This document shows, in pieces, positions 22,801 through 35,600 of a stretch of DNA of 64,000 nucleotides. Source of the DNA: Apostichopus japonicus (lineage: Eukaryota > Echinodermata > Holothuroidea > Aspidochirotida > Stichopodidae). Position numbers and translations under genes: made by a program. Position 1 is the first letter of the stretch; each line of letters opens with the position of its first letter. Where the stretch lies: NCBI RefSeq assembly GCF_037975245.1, contig NC_092575.1:24725841-24789840 (forward strand), read 5' to 3'. A model generated the notes under the pieces. It saw only the letters and a program-made list of their open reading frames with translations, did not search any database and was not told where the DNA came from.

Positions 22801-25800
22801 ATTATGAACATGTGTAGATCCCCTAGCAATCACCGTCCACAGTCATTGATCGGGTTATAATCCTACTGTATATCTAATCTCTCTGTATTGTATGCAATAA
22901 CTAACTCATGAATATGCATCAGTCTGCTTCTTTCAACATGGTTGGTGTTGGTTGGGTAGATTTAAATCATCTTGTATCAGTTTTCTGCAGAGACAGAACT
23001 CCAAGCCATATTTTGGCAGAATCACAGTTTCCAACATTAGAACATAAACTCTGCTACACAGGGCCAGTTATCAGGCTATCTGCCAGTTATCGGTCTATCA
23101 GCCAGCTAGCGTGTTGATCAGTGATCTTCACTGCGATTCCTTTTATGTTTATACAAAGGAGAATTCAGTTCAGTTCAATTTAATTCAATTTATTTATTTA
23201 TCAAATTCAGTGGTGCAGTACAAAATACCATGGTGGGAAATATAGTTTATTATCCAAATTGTTAATATAATAATATAAAACATAGCATGTAAGAGAATAC
23301 AGAAAGGTTACTGAAATTTAACTGAAATGATAGGAACCATAGAGGAAGGTTCAAAAAGACAGGTTGCGATGTTCCGGCTATTTAAATAAACCAACTATTG
23401 TAAACTGCCCTAGGGTTGTGCAATGTAAAGTAACAAAAACAATAAGCTTTTCAACAATTTTCTATTCTCATAAATAATACTCTTGAGATGATAATGTCAC
23501 TCACCATTGTTTGTTAATATCCATTTATAACTTTTAGGAAAATGTAGACTACTAACAAACTACTTAGGAATATGTAAAATATTGTTCTGTTTTATTTTTA
23601 TTGTTTTCTATGTGAACAGTTGCAACAGCAGGTGGACAGACTAGCTAAACTCAATCAGAACCTCCATCAGAAGAACGAACTGATCCAGTCTCACGCTCAA
23701 TCTCTGATGAAAGAAAAATCACAAATCATGACCGAGATGAAGGCCATGGAGAAGGATAATCCATCTCAAACTTTGACCTTTGATCCAAAGGAGGATCCTG
23801 CAGAAACTCAGACTCAGGTGAGAGACGAATTGCCGGCAATTGTGCTTTGCCCTTTTAAATATGTAAATTTGTTGTTCTTGTCTTTGGTGTTTCTTTTTGC
23901 TTTCTGTCAGTGTTATATTTATTCGAAGCATGTTTCTTTTGATGGCATAAAGAGAAATTTGGTAAATGTTCAAAAAAGAAGAAAAAAAAAGAAAAAGATA
24001 CAAACACAAAAACGACAAGAAAACAAGAAAAAAAAGGGGGTAAGGGGTTGCAGTTAACAAGCCAATGGATGGAAATTTATGTCACTTTATTTTTTATGCC
24101 AATCTTTCAGGATCCTAGCAGTATAAAAAATAAAATAACAGAAAGAAAGAAAATCTTTGTCAAAGATAATTTTGTTTGAGTTCATTTGATATTAACTGCT
24201 AATTATTAATTATGGGCATTGCTGCACTTTCTGTTCCTTTCTGTTGCTTAATGCATTTTCTCATACAACCAGTGGAAGGTTTGGTGGAGAGAGAGAGGGA
24301 GGGGGGTATGGGAGAGGCAGGAAGGGGGAGGGGAGGTACATTACCCATTGCTTCAAGTCCTAGTGTGTGGGATTGTGATCCTGTTACAAGCAGTCTTGCT
24401 TTATATGCAATTAAATAATTCTCAATTATTATTATAATTTTTTTCGGGTTAGGTTAATAACCAACAATCCGTAGATGGTATGATCTTGATAGACCCCAGC
24501 GATCCCAATCGCCCGAGGTTCACCCTCCATGAGCTATACCACGTTCTGGTAGAACGAGATGAACTCAAGTTGAAACTCTTCCTGATGGAGGAAGACTTGA
24601 AAAGGTGAGTGGTATGAACCAAACTTTTCTGTCGGTCTTCTAGCCTCAAATATGCTAGAGAGATTACAAAAGTGGTCACCCATGCAAATCACTCTTATCC
24701 TTGTATTTATTGCCACACAAGGGCTGCTTTACCCTCATCTTGAGATTCAGTTGTCTGATATTTTTTCATCTATTCCTTTTTTTCCAACAGCGAACAAAAA
24801 TCTAGTGACAAAGGAAAAGAGTCTCCAGCGAGTGATGAGCAAAAATCAGAATCATCTATTTCAAAATTGTGAGTATTGACCTGGGTCAAACCTTTTATCA
24901 AAGTTATATCAATAACATAAAAAAAATGATATAAATGCCTAGAATATATGCAAGACAAAAAAAAAATGCAGCGGGTAGCTTATGATGTAACAGCAGCACG
25001 TTTGTACCAGTGCACCGATACTGTGACTGTGTGTGAAATTCAAACAACTCACTTTATTTTGCAACATTTTAAAAATCCTGGACATGCTAACAATATATTT
25101 TATATTTCATTTTTTTTTTGGCCTAATACTATGCAAAATTTTGTTCTAAGTGAGTAGGATTTCAATCTGTGGATATGTAATCTATTTCTACTATGTGTGA
25201 GAGCCTTAACTCTTTTTTTTTTCAAGAACACCTCTTTTTCTGTCTTTTTCTCTGTAGTTTTTTAAGTATATTCAAAAGTTCCAAGAAGAAAGCCAAACCT
25301 ACCGTAAGAGAGAGCAGCTCTGGCTCGTCAGAAAATAACTGGGAATTTCTTGAAAAGAAGGATGCTCCGGCAGCGGCCATCTTGGATGATGATTCAGAAG
25401 AAAACGATCCCGAGAAATCTCTCGCCAGGTTTTTTGAGAAGGCAAACAACCCTAAAGACGATGAGCTCGAAATGAGAGAATTGGTGGAGGATCATTTCTC
25501 GAACGACGAAGAACTTTTATCTTCAGAGGAAGGAGAGGGAATAAATGGGAAGGATAAGGAGATGATAGAGGGCAGCACAGCGAGGAGGAAACTGTGTCTC
25601 GAAGACGAAGGAACGGATGTAGACCATAGAGATGAAAATCATAACGTGAACAATAACCAGAGTGGAGAAGAGACGGACGGACAAGGAGTTTCGACGGAGG
25701 ATGGACAGTCGAGGCAGCAGTCGTCTTCTTCTTCTTCATCTGAAGATCAGAGAGAGGAATGTCGGGAAGAAGCATCGATTCATTCGCAACAATCATCTCA

Positions 25801-25858
25801 AGATTCTAGGACAGAGGAAGGTGAAATAGAACGATCCTGTGATATAGTTGAGTTGTAA
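19891..25858 (+). CDS. RILPL1: RILP/RILPL1-type Rab effector (7 coding exons)
   Basis: Coding exons are 19891-20163, 21470-21605, 22448-22566, 23620-23817, 24453-24604, 24791-24868 and 25258-25858; all junction phases agree and give 518 residues. The RH1 domain is at the N terminus (VYQVAADIGKDFEGLIEKFG, about 14-60), followed by coiled coil to about residue 220. The RH2 domain lies around 255-293 (RPRFTLHEL then VLVERDELKLKLF). RILP-family RH2 domains bind active or LRRK2-phosphorylated Rab8/10 GTPases; the basic residues used in relatives correspond to R262/R264, R277 and K281. RH1 is used for myosin Va or dynein adaptor contacts. The C-terminal 190 residues are acidic and serine-rich and longer than in human RILPL1 (about 400 aa), which suggests fast divergence. 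This may be the single ancestor-type gene for vertebrate RILP, RILPL1 and RILPL2. ATG 19891 was chosen over 19834 because the latter lies upstream of the predicted acceptor. Confidence 0.9.
20512..20640 (+). repeat. Polypyrimidine C/T tract in RILPL1 intron 1
   Basis: About 130 bases are almost entirely C and T, with repeated ccctttc and cttccc blocks. Such mirror-like tracts can form triplexes. No splice acceptor function is needed here, because the next exon is about 0.85 kb away. Confidence 0.6.
20804..20996 (+). repeat. Recent ~99 bp tandem duplication
   Basis: Two adjacent copies have a 99 bp offset. A 69-base core (20829-20897 and 20928-20996) is identical, while the leading 25 bases differ slightly. 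It lies in RILPL1 intron 1. Confidence 0.8.
21985..22351 (-). mobile_element. LINE 3'-end fragment
   Basis: On the minus strand a frame ends FQHTLWNSLPLHIKSAP and continues, after a one-base shift, as KNRLKTIYF-stop. 'WNSLP-HI-SA' followed by 'FK-rLKT-lF' is the usual C-terminal ending of reverse transcriptases in several non-LTR clades. It is followed by a 3' tail with ggcgctatataaat and an ATT-repeat end (21992-22020). The element is truncated and frameshifted, within RILPL1 intron 2. Confidence 0.6.
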
Positions 25859-26352
25859 CGGTTTTCGTACTTGTACAGAGTTCCTTTCCTTTTTACTCTG
25901 ATTTTGTAGCATACCAAAGTTTCTCACATTAGCAATATTGATAGATAGCACCGTTTGTATTCTGTAGTAACGTAGGAATTACTGTTTAGTAATTTTTAAG
26001 AGGGTAACTAGTGTAATGGATAAACATGGGACTATCTTTTCTAGTATGGTGTGTTTCTAGTATGCAGGGTTAGTGCTAGAAGCGGTGCTTCTGGGACAAG
26101 GGTTTTTTCCAGTAGTGTGAGGTAAATGTTGTTCCTGTTTGCTCAAAGGATGAGATGTTCTTGTTATAGGTCTTCTCAAATATTGGGTATTTCTACTGTA
26201 GCATTTCTACCAGTATGAGGTATTTTGGGTATGCTACTTTTACTTTTTGAAAAGAACCATTTGCTGTATTTACTCTGTTGTGTTTAAAATAGTTTACTCC
26301 ATATTCCCTGGTCATGATTGATATTAATTTAGACAACCTCCTTACAAGCCCG

Positions 26353-26573
26353 AATAAACCGTTATTTCATTTCAAATGAATGACAATTGCATGTTTCGTC
26401 TTGGTCTGTAGGATTTAACGATGACATTTTGAAACTGGTTTTGCAATGTCTGTTTTGAAGAAAGTGCCTCATTTTGTATAAAACAAGAAACAATAATCTA
26501 AGTTGTCTAACTGTAAAGGGAATAGAAAACTCATACCTCAGAAGGAAACTCTAGAATAATTATAAGCAATAAA
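26353..26573 (+). terminator. Candidate RILPL1 poly(A) signals
   Basis: Two AATAAA hexamers occur after the RILPL1 stop, at 26353-26358 and 26568-26573, giving predicted 3' UTRs of about 0.5 to 0.7 kb. Confidence 0.4.
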
Positions 26574-29160
26574 AGTGTTTTAAACTGGACGGTACGTTAG
26601 TTAGGTAAAGCATTCTTCATGTTTTCAACATAAACTTTCATGTTTTTGACTTTCAATTTGTACAAATGGTTATTTTGAAATGTGACTTGGAAAAAAAAAA
26701 ATGTCTGAAAAACTGGTATAACGTTCTTATATTTTTGTATCAGTTCATTGAAGATATTACCCCGGTACTTTGGTCAGTGGTTTATATATTAAAGGAAAAT
26801 TTAATAATTTAATTTGCAGTAGGTTATATGTATTTTAATGTAAGAATTTGTTGGAATGCAATTATTTGGGTATTTTATATTTTATTTTCGAACTGTACAT
26901 TTTAATATTTCTTTTTGTGTTACTTGAGTATATGTGTTAGACATATGCATTTTGTTTTCAGCAATTTGTGTAATTGTGTTTAAAGAATCATATTTATGAA
27001 GCATGGTTATTAATATTTAGTAAAGTTATGCAAAAATGCAAAATTTTGTACATTTTCAATCAGGATCGTACAATGTACTGTACTTTCTGAAATAAGTCAA
27101 TTTTGTACCAATTTTTTACTGACGTTTCAATTTCTGAAACCTGCACATGAAACACTTCATGTAGAGAAAATATTTGAGTTGAATTTAATTGTAAACACTT
27201 TTGAGGGCTAGAGCAAAAATATTTCTTGGTAGAAGTGAGGTCTCAAGCTATGAACCTAGAATAAAATGTACCCATGTCCCACCAAACAGTACCAAGCAGA
27301 CTTTAACTGAGTCCTGACTTGTACTCATATTTCACTTGCCTGTACTCATTCTCTGTGATTTGAATTCATTGTGTGGGTGTGTTTGAAATCTAGTTGAGAC
27401 ATTAGTGCAATTAGAGTAGTAACTTTCACCAGGGCCGTACTTAGTTTGCGGGGGCGGGGGGGTGGGAGCTGCCCCCTGAGATTTCCACTTCCTGAAATGA
27501 AAGTAGGGAACCGCCTGGAGAGTGTGCACTATTTGAGTAAGTTTCAGCGAAATGTTCATATCATTTCATCTGATTTCATTACTTAGTAGTGTACAACCTC
27601 AAGATTCTAGGCAGGTGTTGTAGGAATGGTGTTATGCTTCTCCCCCACCCCCACCCCAAGGGATTCTACCCAGACTACAGCCCTGTTGTACTCACTCACC
27701 CATAGATCTGTGTACATACTCTTACCAAACTGAATTCTACTTGTATCGAAACTGTTGTACTTGTACTGAAGGTTTAGTACATGTTAAACAAACTTCTTGT
27801 TACAGTACTAGACGTAAACCAAGTCTAAAGGTCACTGGGATATACCATTTACCGGTTCATATTTCATTTGGTCTCAAAATGTCAGTTACTGCAGGACCAG
27901 TAAATTTGTGTACCTGGTTAAACGATGTTACTATACATTGTGTCTAAAAAATGGTTCTAGATTTTAACATTTCTGAAATATCTGGTCTTCCAACTTTTGC
28001 TCCAGTCAAAACCTCTTTTTTTTTTGATTCACTTTTTGAACGAGCCAATTTGTTAGATTCTAAAAAGTTTTTAAAAAAGTACTTTCTTTTTCTCTAACAT
28101 TGTGTTCATTCTTCATGTACTATATGTACACAGTACTGTTTTGTACATTATATTTGTTATATATATATATATACTTTTGAAACCTCAAGAACTCTATTTT
28201 CAGGGTCATCAGAAATGTTCCCAAATATGGCAGAAATGTCACTTAAAGGCATTGAAGACTCGCCCCAAACCGTGTGCGGCCATCTGAAAAAGTTAACTTT
28301 CTGTTGCTTGCAAGTGACGTTTTGTTCTTGTGGCTACAAAATGCAGACATTAATGAAACGTGATACCTTAATTTTTATCTTTAGCTGGACCTGAGATGTC
28401 CATCGCTGTATCGTTTGTATACTGTGTTGTGGGTATTGACCGCAGCTGTATGTACTGACTGTACACTAGTGTCTATAATTACCGACGGTAGCAAGCTGTG
28501 TGTGTATTTTCTGGGATCGATGGTAGTGTTTAACACTTCTGTTACACCTCATTCGAAACTAGGTCAAATTACCGGCATTAGACGTTTCTTTTTGCGCGAG
28601 TCTTCACACACTTTAACAAGCATTTGACAGCCATTTTGTAAAATTGAGTTGATCCATACTCCAGGAAAGTACTTTGAAAACTAGCAATTTTGGTGTGCTG
28701 AACTTTGGGGCTAATACTGATTGACCTTTCACACTCTTAAAGTGCACTCCAATGCCAGAAACCACCGTTTTAACTCGCAAATAATATGATCAATATTTAT
28801 CTTGTGCCTGTACATAAATATTTAATACAATACTGTATAAATAGAAACTCCAAGAGTGTGTAAGTATTAAATTTTAGGCATTTCAGAAGATATTTACTGT
28901 CTCAGAAACCGACCCTTCAGCCAGATTGCAAAGAAATTTAGAATCAGTATAATTAGTGCACAGGACACTCCTGTGCAAGCAGTGTGTGTTTGGAGTGTCA
29001 AGCCCAGAATGGAGGTGCATTGATTGGCAGTGCAATCCAGGGTTCTTTTCTAGAACAATTCAGATCTCAAAATAATTTTTACTGTTTGCAAATTGTAAAA
29101 TTTCCATGCAGATGCTTCCTTTGCACGTAAAAATATGCATTCAGTAGTGAGTTAGCTTCT

Positions 29161-29568
29161 TTATTTGAGGAAAATAATGTTAGGTTATATGCAAAGTAGG
29201 TTAGGCCTGTTGTCAAGCTATTGTAGTCATAGGTTAAGTCCATAGTTGTAATACCAAATTACCAAGATACGCATTCTTCAGACGAAATGTATTCTTCAGG
29301 CGAAAAGCTCAAAAGTTTTTGAGCTTGATGTTTACATGGTTAGAGAGAACTTGTTGCAAATACAGCAAAGTTATTTGAGGAAAATAATGTTAGGTTATAT
29401 GCAAATTTGGTTAGGCCTGTTGTCAAGCTATTGTAGGCATAGGTTAAATCTATAGTTGTCATACCAACTGACCAAGACTCACTTTTCTTCTGTCAAACTG
29501 AGTTTTTGAGCTAAAGTTTTACATGGTTAGAGAGAAATTATTGTTGCAAATGCTGTAAATTTATTGCA
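29161..29568 (+). repeat. Imperfect tandem duplication, 210 bp period
   Basis: Two copies both begin ttatttgaggaaaataatgt (29161 and 29371) and share ggttaggcctgttgtcaagc and acatggttagagagaa. They differ by substitutions and small indels, so the duplication is not recent. Confidence 0.75.
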
Positions 29569-30059
29569 AGATTTAAAAATTCAAGAATAATTCCACATAT
29601 TGATTAGATTTCAATTTCCCAAAGGAAAATGTTTTCTCCTGAGGTCATCATGCGGGAAGTAAAGTGCCAGAAATTAATAGACCCAAACAAAATATTATAG
29701 TTATCAAATAACTAATAAATATTTTTCAGTGCAATAAATTTGTGATTTAAGCAATAGTAGTATTAAGTTAACATATTTAATAGCCTCCGTGAATAATTTT
29801 TAGCATGACCCTAGTAAGAATCTTTCTTTGAATAGAAAGACTGTACACATTTCATTTTTAATATACTTTTTATATTTTCTTTCTTTTGCCTAAGATGCTG
29901 ATACTGGTAGCATCACAGTTACTCTGAAAGAGAAAATGTACATAAACTATCAGCAAATCTTGGAATTTTGTCTCACTTCATTTCAATGTCATCTCATTAA
30001 AAATTACACCCTCCCTAAGCACTCCCCATCCCCTCCTCCAATCATGCTCATTAAAATTC

Positions 30060-30395
30060 AAGAGTCAACAAGAAACAATAGGCTTCTTGTACTGAACGTT
30101 TCACAACTACATTCTAAATATGAGATTGGTCCAAGCTTCCTTTCTTGAGATATATCGTGTTTACAAGGTTTTCACAATTTGACCCCTGGTGACCCCAAAT
30201 GACCTTTGATCTCCACCAAGAACTATAGGCTTCTTGTACTCAATGTGGAACTTCTACACACCAAATATGAAGTCTGCCCAAGTTCCCTTCTGGAGATACC
30301 ATGTTTACAAGGTCCATCCTTCCATGTCTCCTTCAGATATCATGTTTACAAGCTTGGCATCACAAACGCACACACCTACATACATACGCCATCAT
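30060..30395 (+). repeat. Dispersed 'gacctttgacc' repeat, two units
   Basis: Two diverged units of about 160 bp share ataggcttcttgtact, aaatatga and catgtttacaagg, separated by 'gaccccaaatgacctttgatc'. A third, more diverged copy lies at 44275-44395 in a POR intron. I believe similar sequences are frequent in marine invertebrate genomes, but cannot check this here. Confidence 0.55.
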
Positions 30396-33300
30396 AGTGT
30401 TCTAATTACAGGCTCATTACTGGAAGACCCAATATTGCATAGACCTTACTGTAAGTTCCCAGCAGTAAGGAGCTTAACATAGTGTTCTAATTACAGGGTC
30501 ATCAATGTAAGGCTCAAACTATTGCCCTTTATATGTAAGGTCTTTAGTACATGGCCCTATGTAATCTGTAAGGTCCGTACTGTTATGTCCCTGTTACAGA
30601 GTCCAAAATGGAAAGCTCTTACTGTCTGGTCCTTCATGTGATTGTAAGAGAGTGTGCCTCATGTTTATTCAGTGTGTGAGGTCATGCCTTCTGTTCTACC
30701 ATGAGTATTTTACTGTAATTTAAGAAGCAGCAATATCACAGACAAAAAAAGAAAAGGGATTTATTAATGAGACCACCTTTTGTGCCCTTGCAACTCAGAA
30801 ACAAAATATTACACAGAAATAAACAGCTACATTTCAGCGCATGTAAACCTACAAACCGAACCTTAACGATATGTTTAACATGACCAACATGGAGTAGCCA
30901 TTGAATCAGTTGGGCGAGTATTTACTTGGTTAAAAGCCATCTCAATACTATCTGGAATAAGGGAATATACATATTTGTCGATTTCAATAATTCTTTTTGG
31001 GCCAATTACAAAGTATTTGGCATAAAAGAGTTAAAGGTGGTACCTTGCATTATGATATTATAGCTCACAGGGCAAAGTGGCCTCTCAATACATTCCTCCC
31101 CCCTACCAAATAAAGATTGGAGGAGGGGCAAGAGCAAAGAAAACATTTCTTCAGTGAAAAAAAAATAGTCCTTTTAATAACCACATTTTTATACTGATCA
31201 ATTTATTTGGTATCTCAGAATAAGAAATCACACAAAATTTGAAAATGTTGGTGAAGGTTTGCAAACGTTCTAAGTTCACAATTTATGTGAAGCTGTGAAG
31301 TAATACTAGATTTGCTGCTTTGGACAAAAAGAAGTTGTAATGCCACAAATACATTTACTGTTATTAGAAAGTTACATTAAGAGACATGACAAATTGTAGA
31401 ATTACAGTATATTCCTTTGTTTTTTAATTAAATTGTTAATTGCAGAGGTAAATGATTAATTTTTACACATAGATTTGTAATATTGAAATCATTAATTTTT
31501 TTGGAATCCTATTTGATAAATTGATGGAAAAAAAAACTGTAAAAAATATGAAATTAACAGTTTAGTATTGATTTTCATATTCATAACAGAGAAAACACAA
31601 AACCAAAAGAAAAAAACTGCTGTGCTTCGCTACCTGTGCCAAATATATTTAATATAATTTTGAAGATCACGAGTATTGGCCCAAACAAAAATTGGCCCAG
31701 AAAAGGTTGCAAAAGTATATTTTCTTTAGATTGGCATTTCATACATAATTTCAAGATAATATTCACAAAAGATATCTGAGGCAATTGTGGGGGGGGGGGT
31801 GAGGGAGTGGGGCAAGGAGCTTTGAGGGGTGGTGGTGAATACTATTTGAAATATGAATGTGATTGTTCGACCAATACAGATGCTCTTACCAAAATTGACT
31901 CATATACTACTATACATAAACACATACTATACAAATTTAACACCAATTTGTGCATGCTACTATAAAAATTGCAGTCTATTTCGAGAACCTATATACCCAA
32001 ACATTTAGCCCAAAATACTGATTTCATTAAAAATATGATGAATGTAGCAAAAAATTGGCTAAGGTCATAATCTTAGTAATACCATTTTTCACAAACTTAA
32101 ATGTCATGTGACCTGTGATTTGAGGAAAAAAATGCCATTTGCAAAATAAATCTGTTCATGACATTGTCTGCTCATCGTTATTATAAAATACTTTTCAACA
32201 ACTTCCATCCATATATCACACATTGTGGATATTTCTGGTATAAAATTCTTCTCAGACATAAATTTCATATCAATATTCATAATTTTGATGTAGAAGAGAG
32301 TTGGCTTTAGACATCACAACAATTTTTAGTAACCGCCGCGTTTTTTTCTTGCAATTTGTTTCTCTTCTTCGATCATGTGTTCTCATAGTTCACACAGTGA
32401 AATTAGTATGCGAACAGATGACCTTTCACCTTTAGTCAAACTAACGTATATACAAGGCACATATAAATGCATAAACAGCTCTGAACAAAACTCTGCCTGT
32501 ATTACTTTAACATTTTATAGCAGAAACTGTACATTTTAGCAAATTTTGCACGAATAAAACTGCTAAAGAAAGAAACACTTTGTAAAATTGTCACGATGAG
32601 TCTCATTCATTGGTATCATTGACCAAAGCTTTCTGATGAAACAAAATCATCGACTGCCAAATAAAAATAAACATCACATCCGGTTTATACTTTGTTCAAT
32701 TACATGTATTGAGAATTCAGATCACTCTCTCTTAAACACTTCTGGGATAACAAGGACCACATAACAAATAAAGTGTAAAAAATGTCTTTGAGCTGTGTAC
32801 ACCCTGTATTTAAGACCACCTTGCACTTGGCTGATCTCAAGAGGTAGCCAAATAGCCTCAAATTCTAGCTTGTGCTAATAGATTAACTATACTACCACCA
32901 GATTCAGTGTTCGCACTGGCAATCTCTCTCTCATCAGCAACAATAACTGTTGCTGTATATTGCGACTAAGGCTTACACAAGTCGTTCTAAGCAATTGCTA
33001 CAAATGATTTTACTTCACTATGAACATTTGTTTACAACTTGATGAATAATATACAAATTCTTCAAATCTTTAAGAAAGGCAGCTTTCACAACAAAAGGAA
33101 CAAGTACTTGAGGAGAGAGCAAGAAAAAAAGGCACAGAAAAGAGAGACAAGCTTTCATACCATAATTTTTTTAATTTTCATTTTTTTAGTTGGATGATCT
33201 GGTAATTGGTGAAAAAGAATCACACACATTTTATCTTAATTTAATTAGAGAGAAAGATGTGAAAATTTATATAGAAAAATACGGTGATCAAAGATTTATA

Positions 33301-34263
33301 ATTACAAGTTGGTTCATTACCATTATTAGCAAACTTACACAATCTGTGTGCACTACAAAGTGGATCCACAATATTGTCTATAACATGCTCTTGGGGGGGT
33401 CTTAATATTCCAGTCAGTTGCGATAAAATGTTTCTTCTCGTTCCGACAATAGGCTGGTATGTAAGCAAGTAAGTTTTATGCAGACGGGCTTGGGCAGATA
33501 CTATTAACGTGTTGACAGTAAACTGTCCTGCTCTATGACCCCCCCCAACAAAAAAAAAACTTTTTGAGATAGTGGTTCCTTAATTTCCTATCCTAAGAAA
33601 TGGAAATGATTAATCAAAATACGATAATTGATCAATCAGAGAAGCATGAAACGATATCTGAAAACAAGGGAAAGCAGGATGGTGAAGTCCTGCTTTCTCA
33701 GGAAACAAGAGCTGATGCAGGAAATAAGAATTTATGAAAGATGATACGTATCAAATTAGGTGGAAAAAGCCCAAAGAATACAGTAAGTACACCTTCCCAC
33801 CCCAGGAAGGAAGACAATAAAAGACACGAAAGTGTGCCACAAAAATGACAATCAAAACCATATAAAGTAACTATTATCCAAAGTCATAAATCTAGAGGTT
33901 TCTAGTGGTTTCTAGTATGCTCCAGCAGGCTTTTACCAGACCGCAACCATTCTAGAACCATAAGAGGTAATAATGGCCGGCGTTATAATTGTATTAAGAT
34001 CTCTTCGCTAGAGCGACGAGTGGTTTCCAGTTTTGTGTGAATACTTCATGACTTGATTTCAAGTTACTATCCACACTCAAACACAGTCAACTCGTTGACT
34101 GAGGAAACTTTAACAATTTGATACAAATATAGGGATCCCCATTCACCACCTCCTACTGCCCCCCCCCCCCCTGCCCTAACCCACACCCTTTTCTCTGTAA
34201 TTCAGCTAGCCATCCTTTCCTTATCCTGGACAAATAGTTGTAACACATCACTGATGTACACTA

Positions 34264-34269
34264 TTTATT
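34264..34269 (-). terminator. Candidate POR poly(A) signal
   Basis: Minus-strand AATAAA is about 1.3 kb downstream of the POR stop. It is the nearest hexamer I could find, so the 3' UTR would be about 1.35 kb. Confidence 0.35.
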
Positions 34270-35600
34270 CAGTTGTCTTGTGACATGGTACTCACATTAG
34301 AAAACCAATCGAATTATACAAACTCATTTAAATAACCAATAACCAATTCCACCACCTGACCAGGGACAAAACAAGAACAACAAAGAAATAAGAAAGGACT
34401 GAATAAAAAGAGTGAGGTAAATGCAAAATTAAAGCCATATATTTACCATTGCCTCACTTTACTTTAAACCACAACCAGAATGCCATATTATTAAAGTTAT
34501 AATTTTTGTGCTCAATTGGATCCCATACGATGATTATGCGATCAAATTTCAAATTCATTCCGTACTTATGTTCCATACAGAGCTTATCCAATGGTAGGAG
34601 AGAATAATAACAAAAACTGGATTGTCCACCACTTAGAAAACTGTTAAAGATAGGCCAAGAATAATAATTGCATAACAAGCTACCATACTACATAACCAAT
34701 TTTTGTAATGTTTGTATCCAAAGGTAGTCATGTGAGCAAGAACCTTTATATACTCTGTGCCATAGTTTACTGAGAGATAGTTGAGACAATATTTCACAGA
34801 CTTCAGGGTCTAAACGGGTGAAATTTGATGAGAGCTGGTACGAGGAGGAATTAGAAAATGGAAACACGAATGTTTGTTGTAGAGAAATAAAAAATGCGAC
34901 ATGACTCCACCAATGAGACAAAAACCAATGACCAACACAACACCAAAGTTGCTAGAGCGCAAAGCTTCAACACTTTGCTCTCGCGTAAACCGATGAAGCC
35001 CAATGTGAGTGTGACTAGCATAAGACATTTTATATAGTTAGACAGATAAGCCGAGATCCAATCACCCACCATTCACACATAAACAAGGATATGGCAAAAT
35101 GATTTTTTGGTCACTTATCCCTTTAACTTACGGCAGTGATACAATTAATAACCCTAATCATGAAAATGTACATGATTCTGTAACCATAGTTGCATGATTG
35201 TTGGAACAAATAATTAACGTTACGATGGCCACCTATATTTAAAACTCTAAAAAAAGTTTGCAACATGTAAACCCTGTATCATGGTACACACACAAAAAAA
35301 AACGAGAATCATTTTCTTAGAGGTAAGAACTGTATCACTTTCATGCTTTAGATGGTTGATTTTCTCACTGTGACTGAAGACAGTTACTCTAGTAACTTTG
35401 GAGCTGTATATGTCATTGGCGACAACAGAGAACATCAAAGAAGGTTGAGATACTCAAGAATTTCTCATGTTTGTCATATTAAGCATAGTAATGTATGTAA
35501 TTAATATGCAACAAGTCGAGCCTTAAACGATGACAGAATCTTCTGAGAATGTCTTCAAATTCGCTTCCAACTTCCAAATCTTTGTCTCAGAGTGCTCGAC

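Larger units (their letters stand above)
26600..34260. other. Intergenic between convergent genes
   Basis: RILPL1 (+) and POR (-) point toward each other across this interval. It is AT-rich, with a G-run at 27451-27470 and 31789-31830, an AT microsatellite near 28160, a 210 bp tandem duplication (29161-29568) and a 'gacctttgacc' repeat (30060-30395). No open frame shows protein-family features. Long 3' UTRs or non-coding RNAs cannot be excluded. Confidence 0.5.

Noticed and set aside
23719-24060. 113-codon minus-strand frame
   Set aside because: Antisense of RILPL1 exon 23620-23817 and an A-rich intron stretch that reads as phenylalanine/leucine.
25452-25796. 114-codon minus-strand frame
   Set aside because: Antisense shadow of the acidic last RILPL1 exon.
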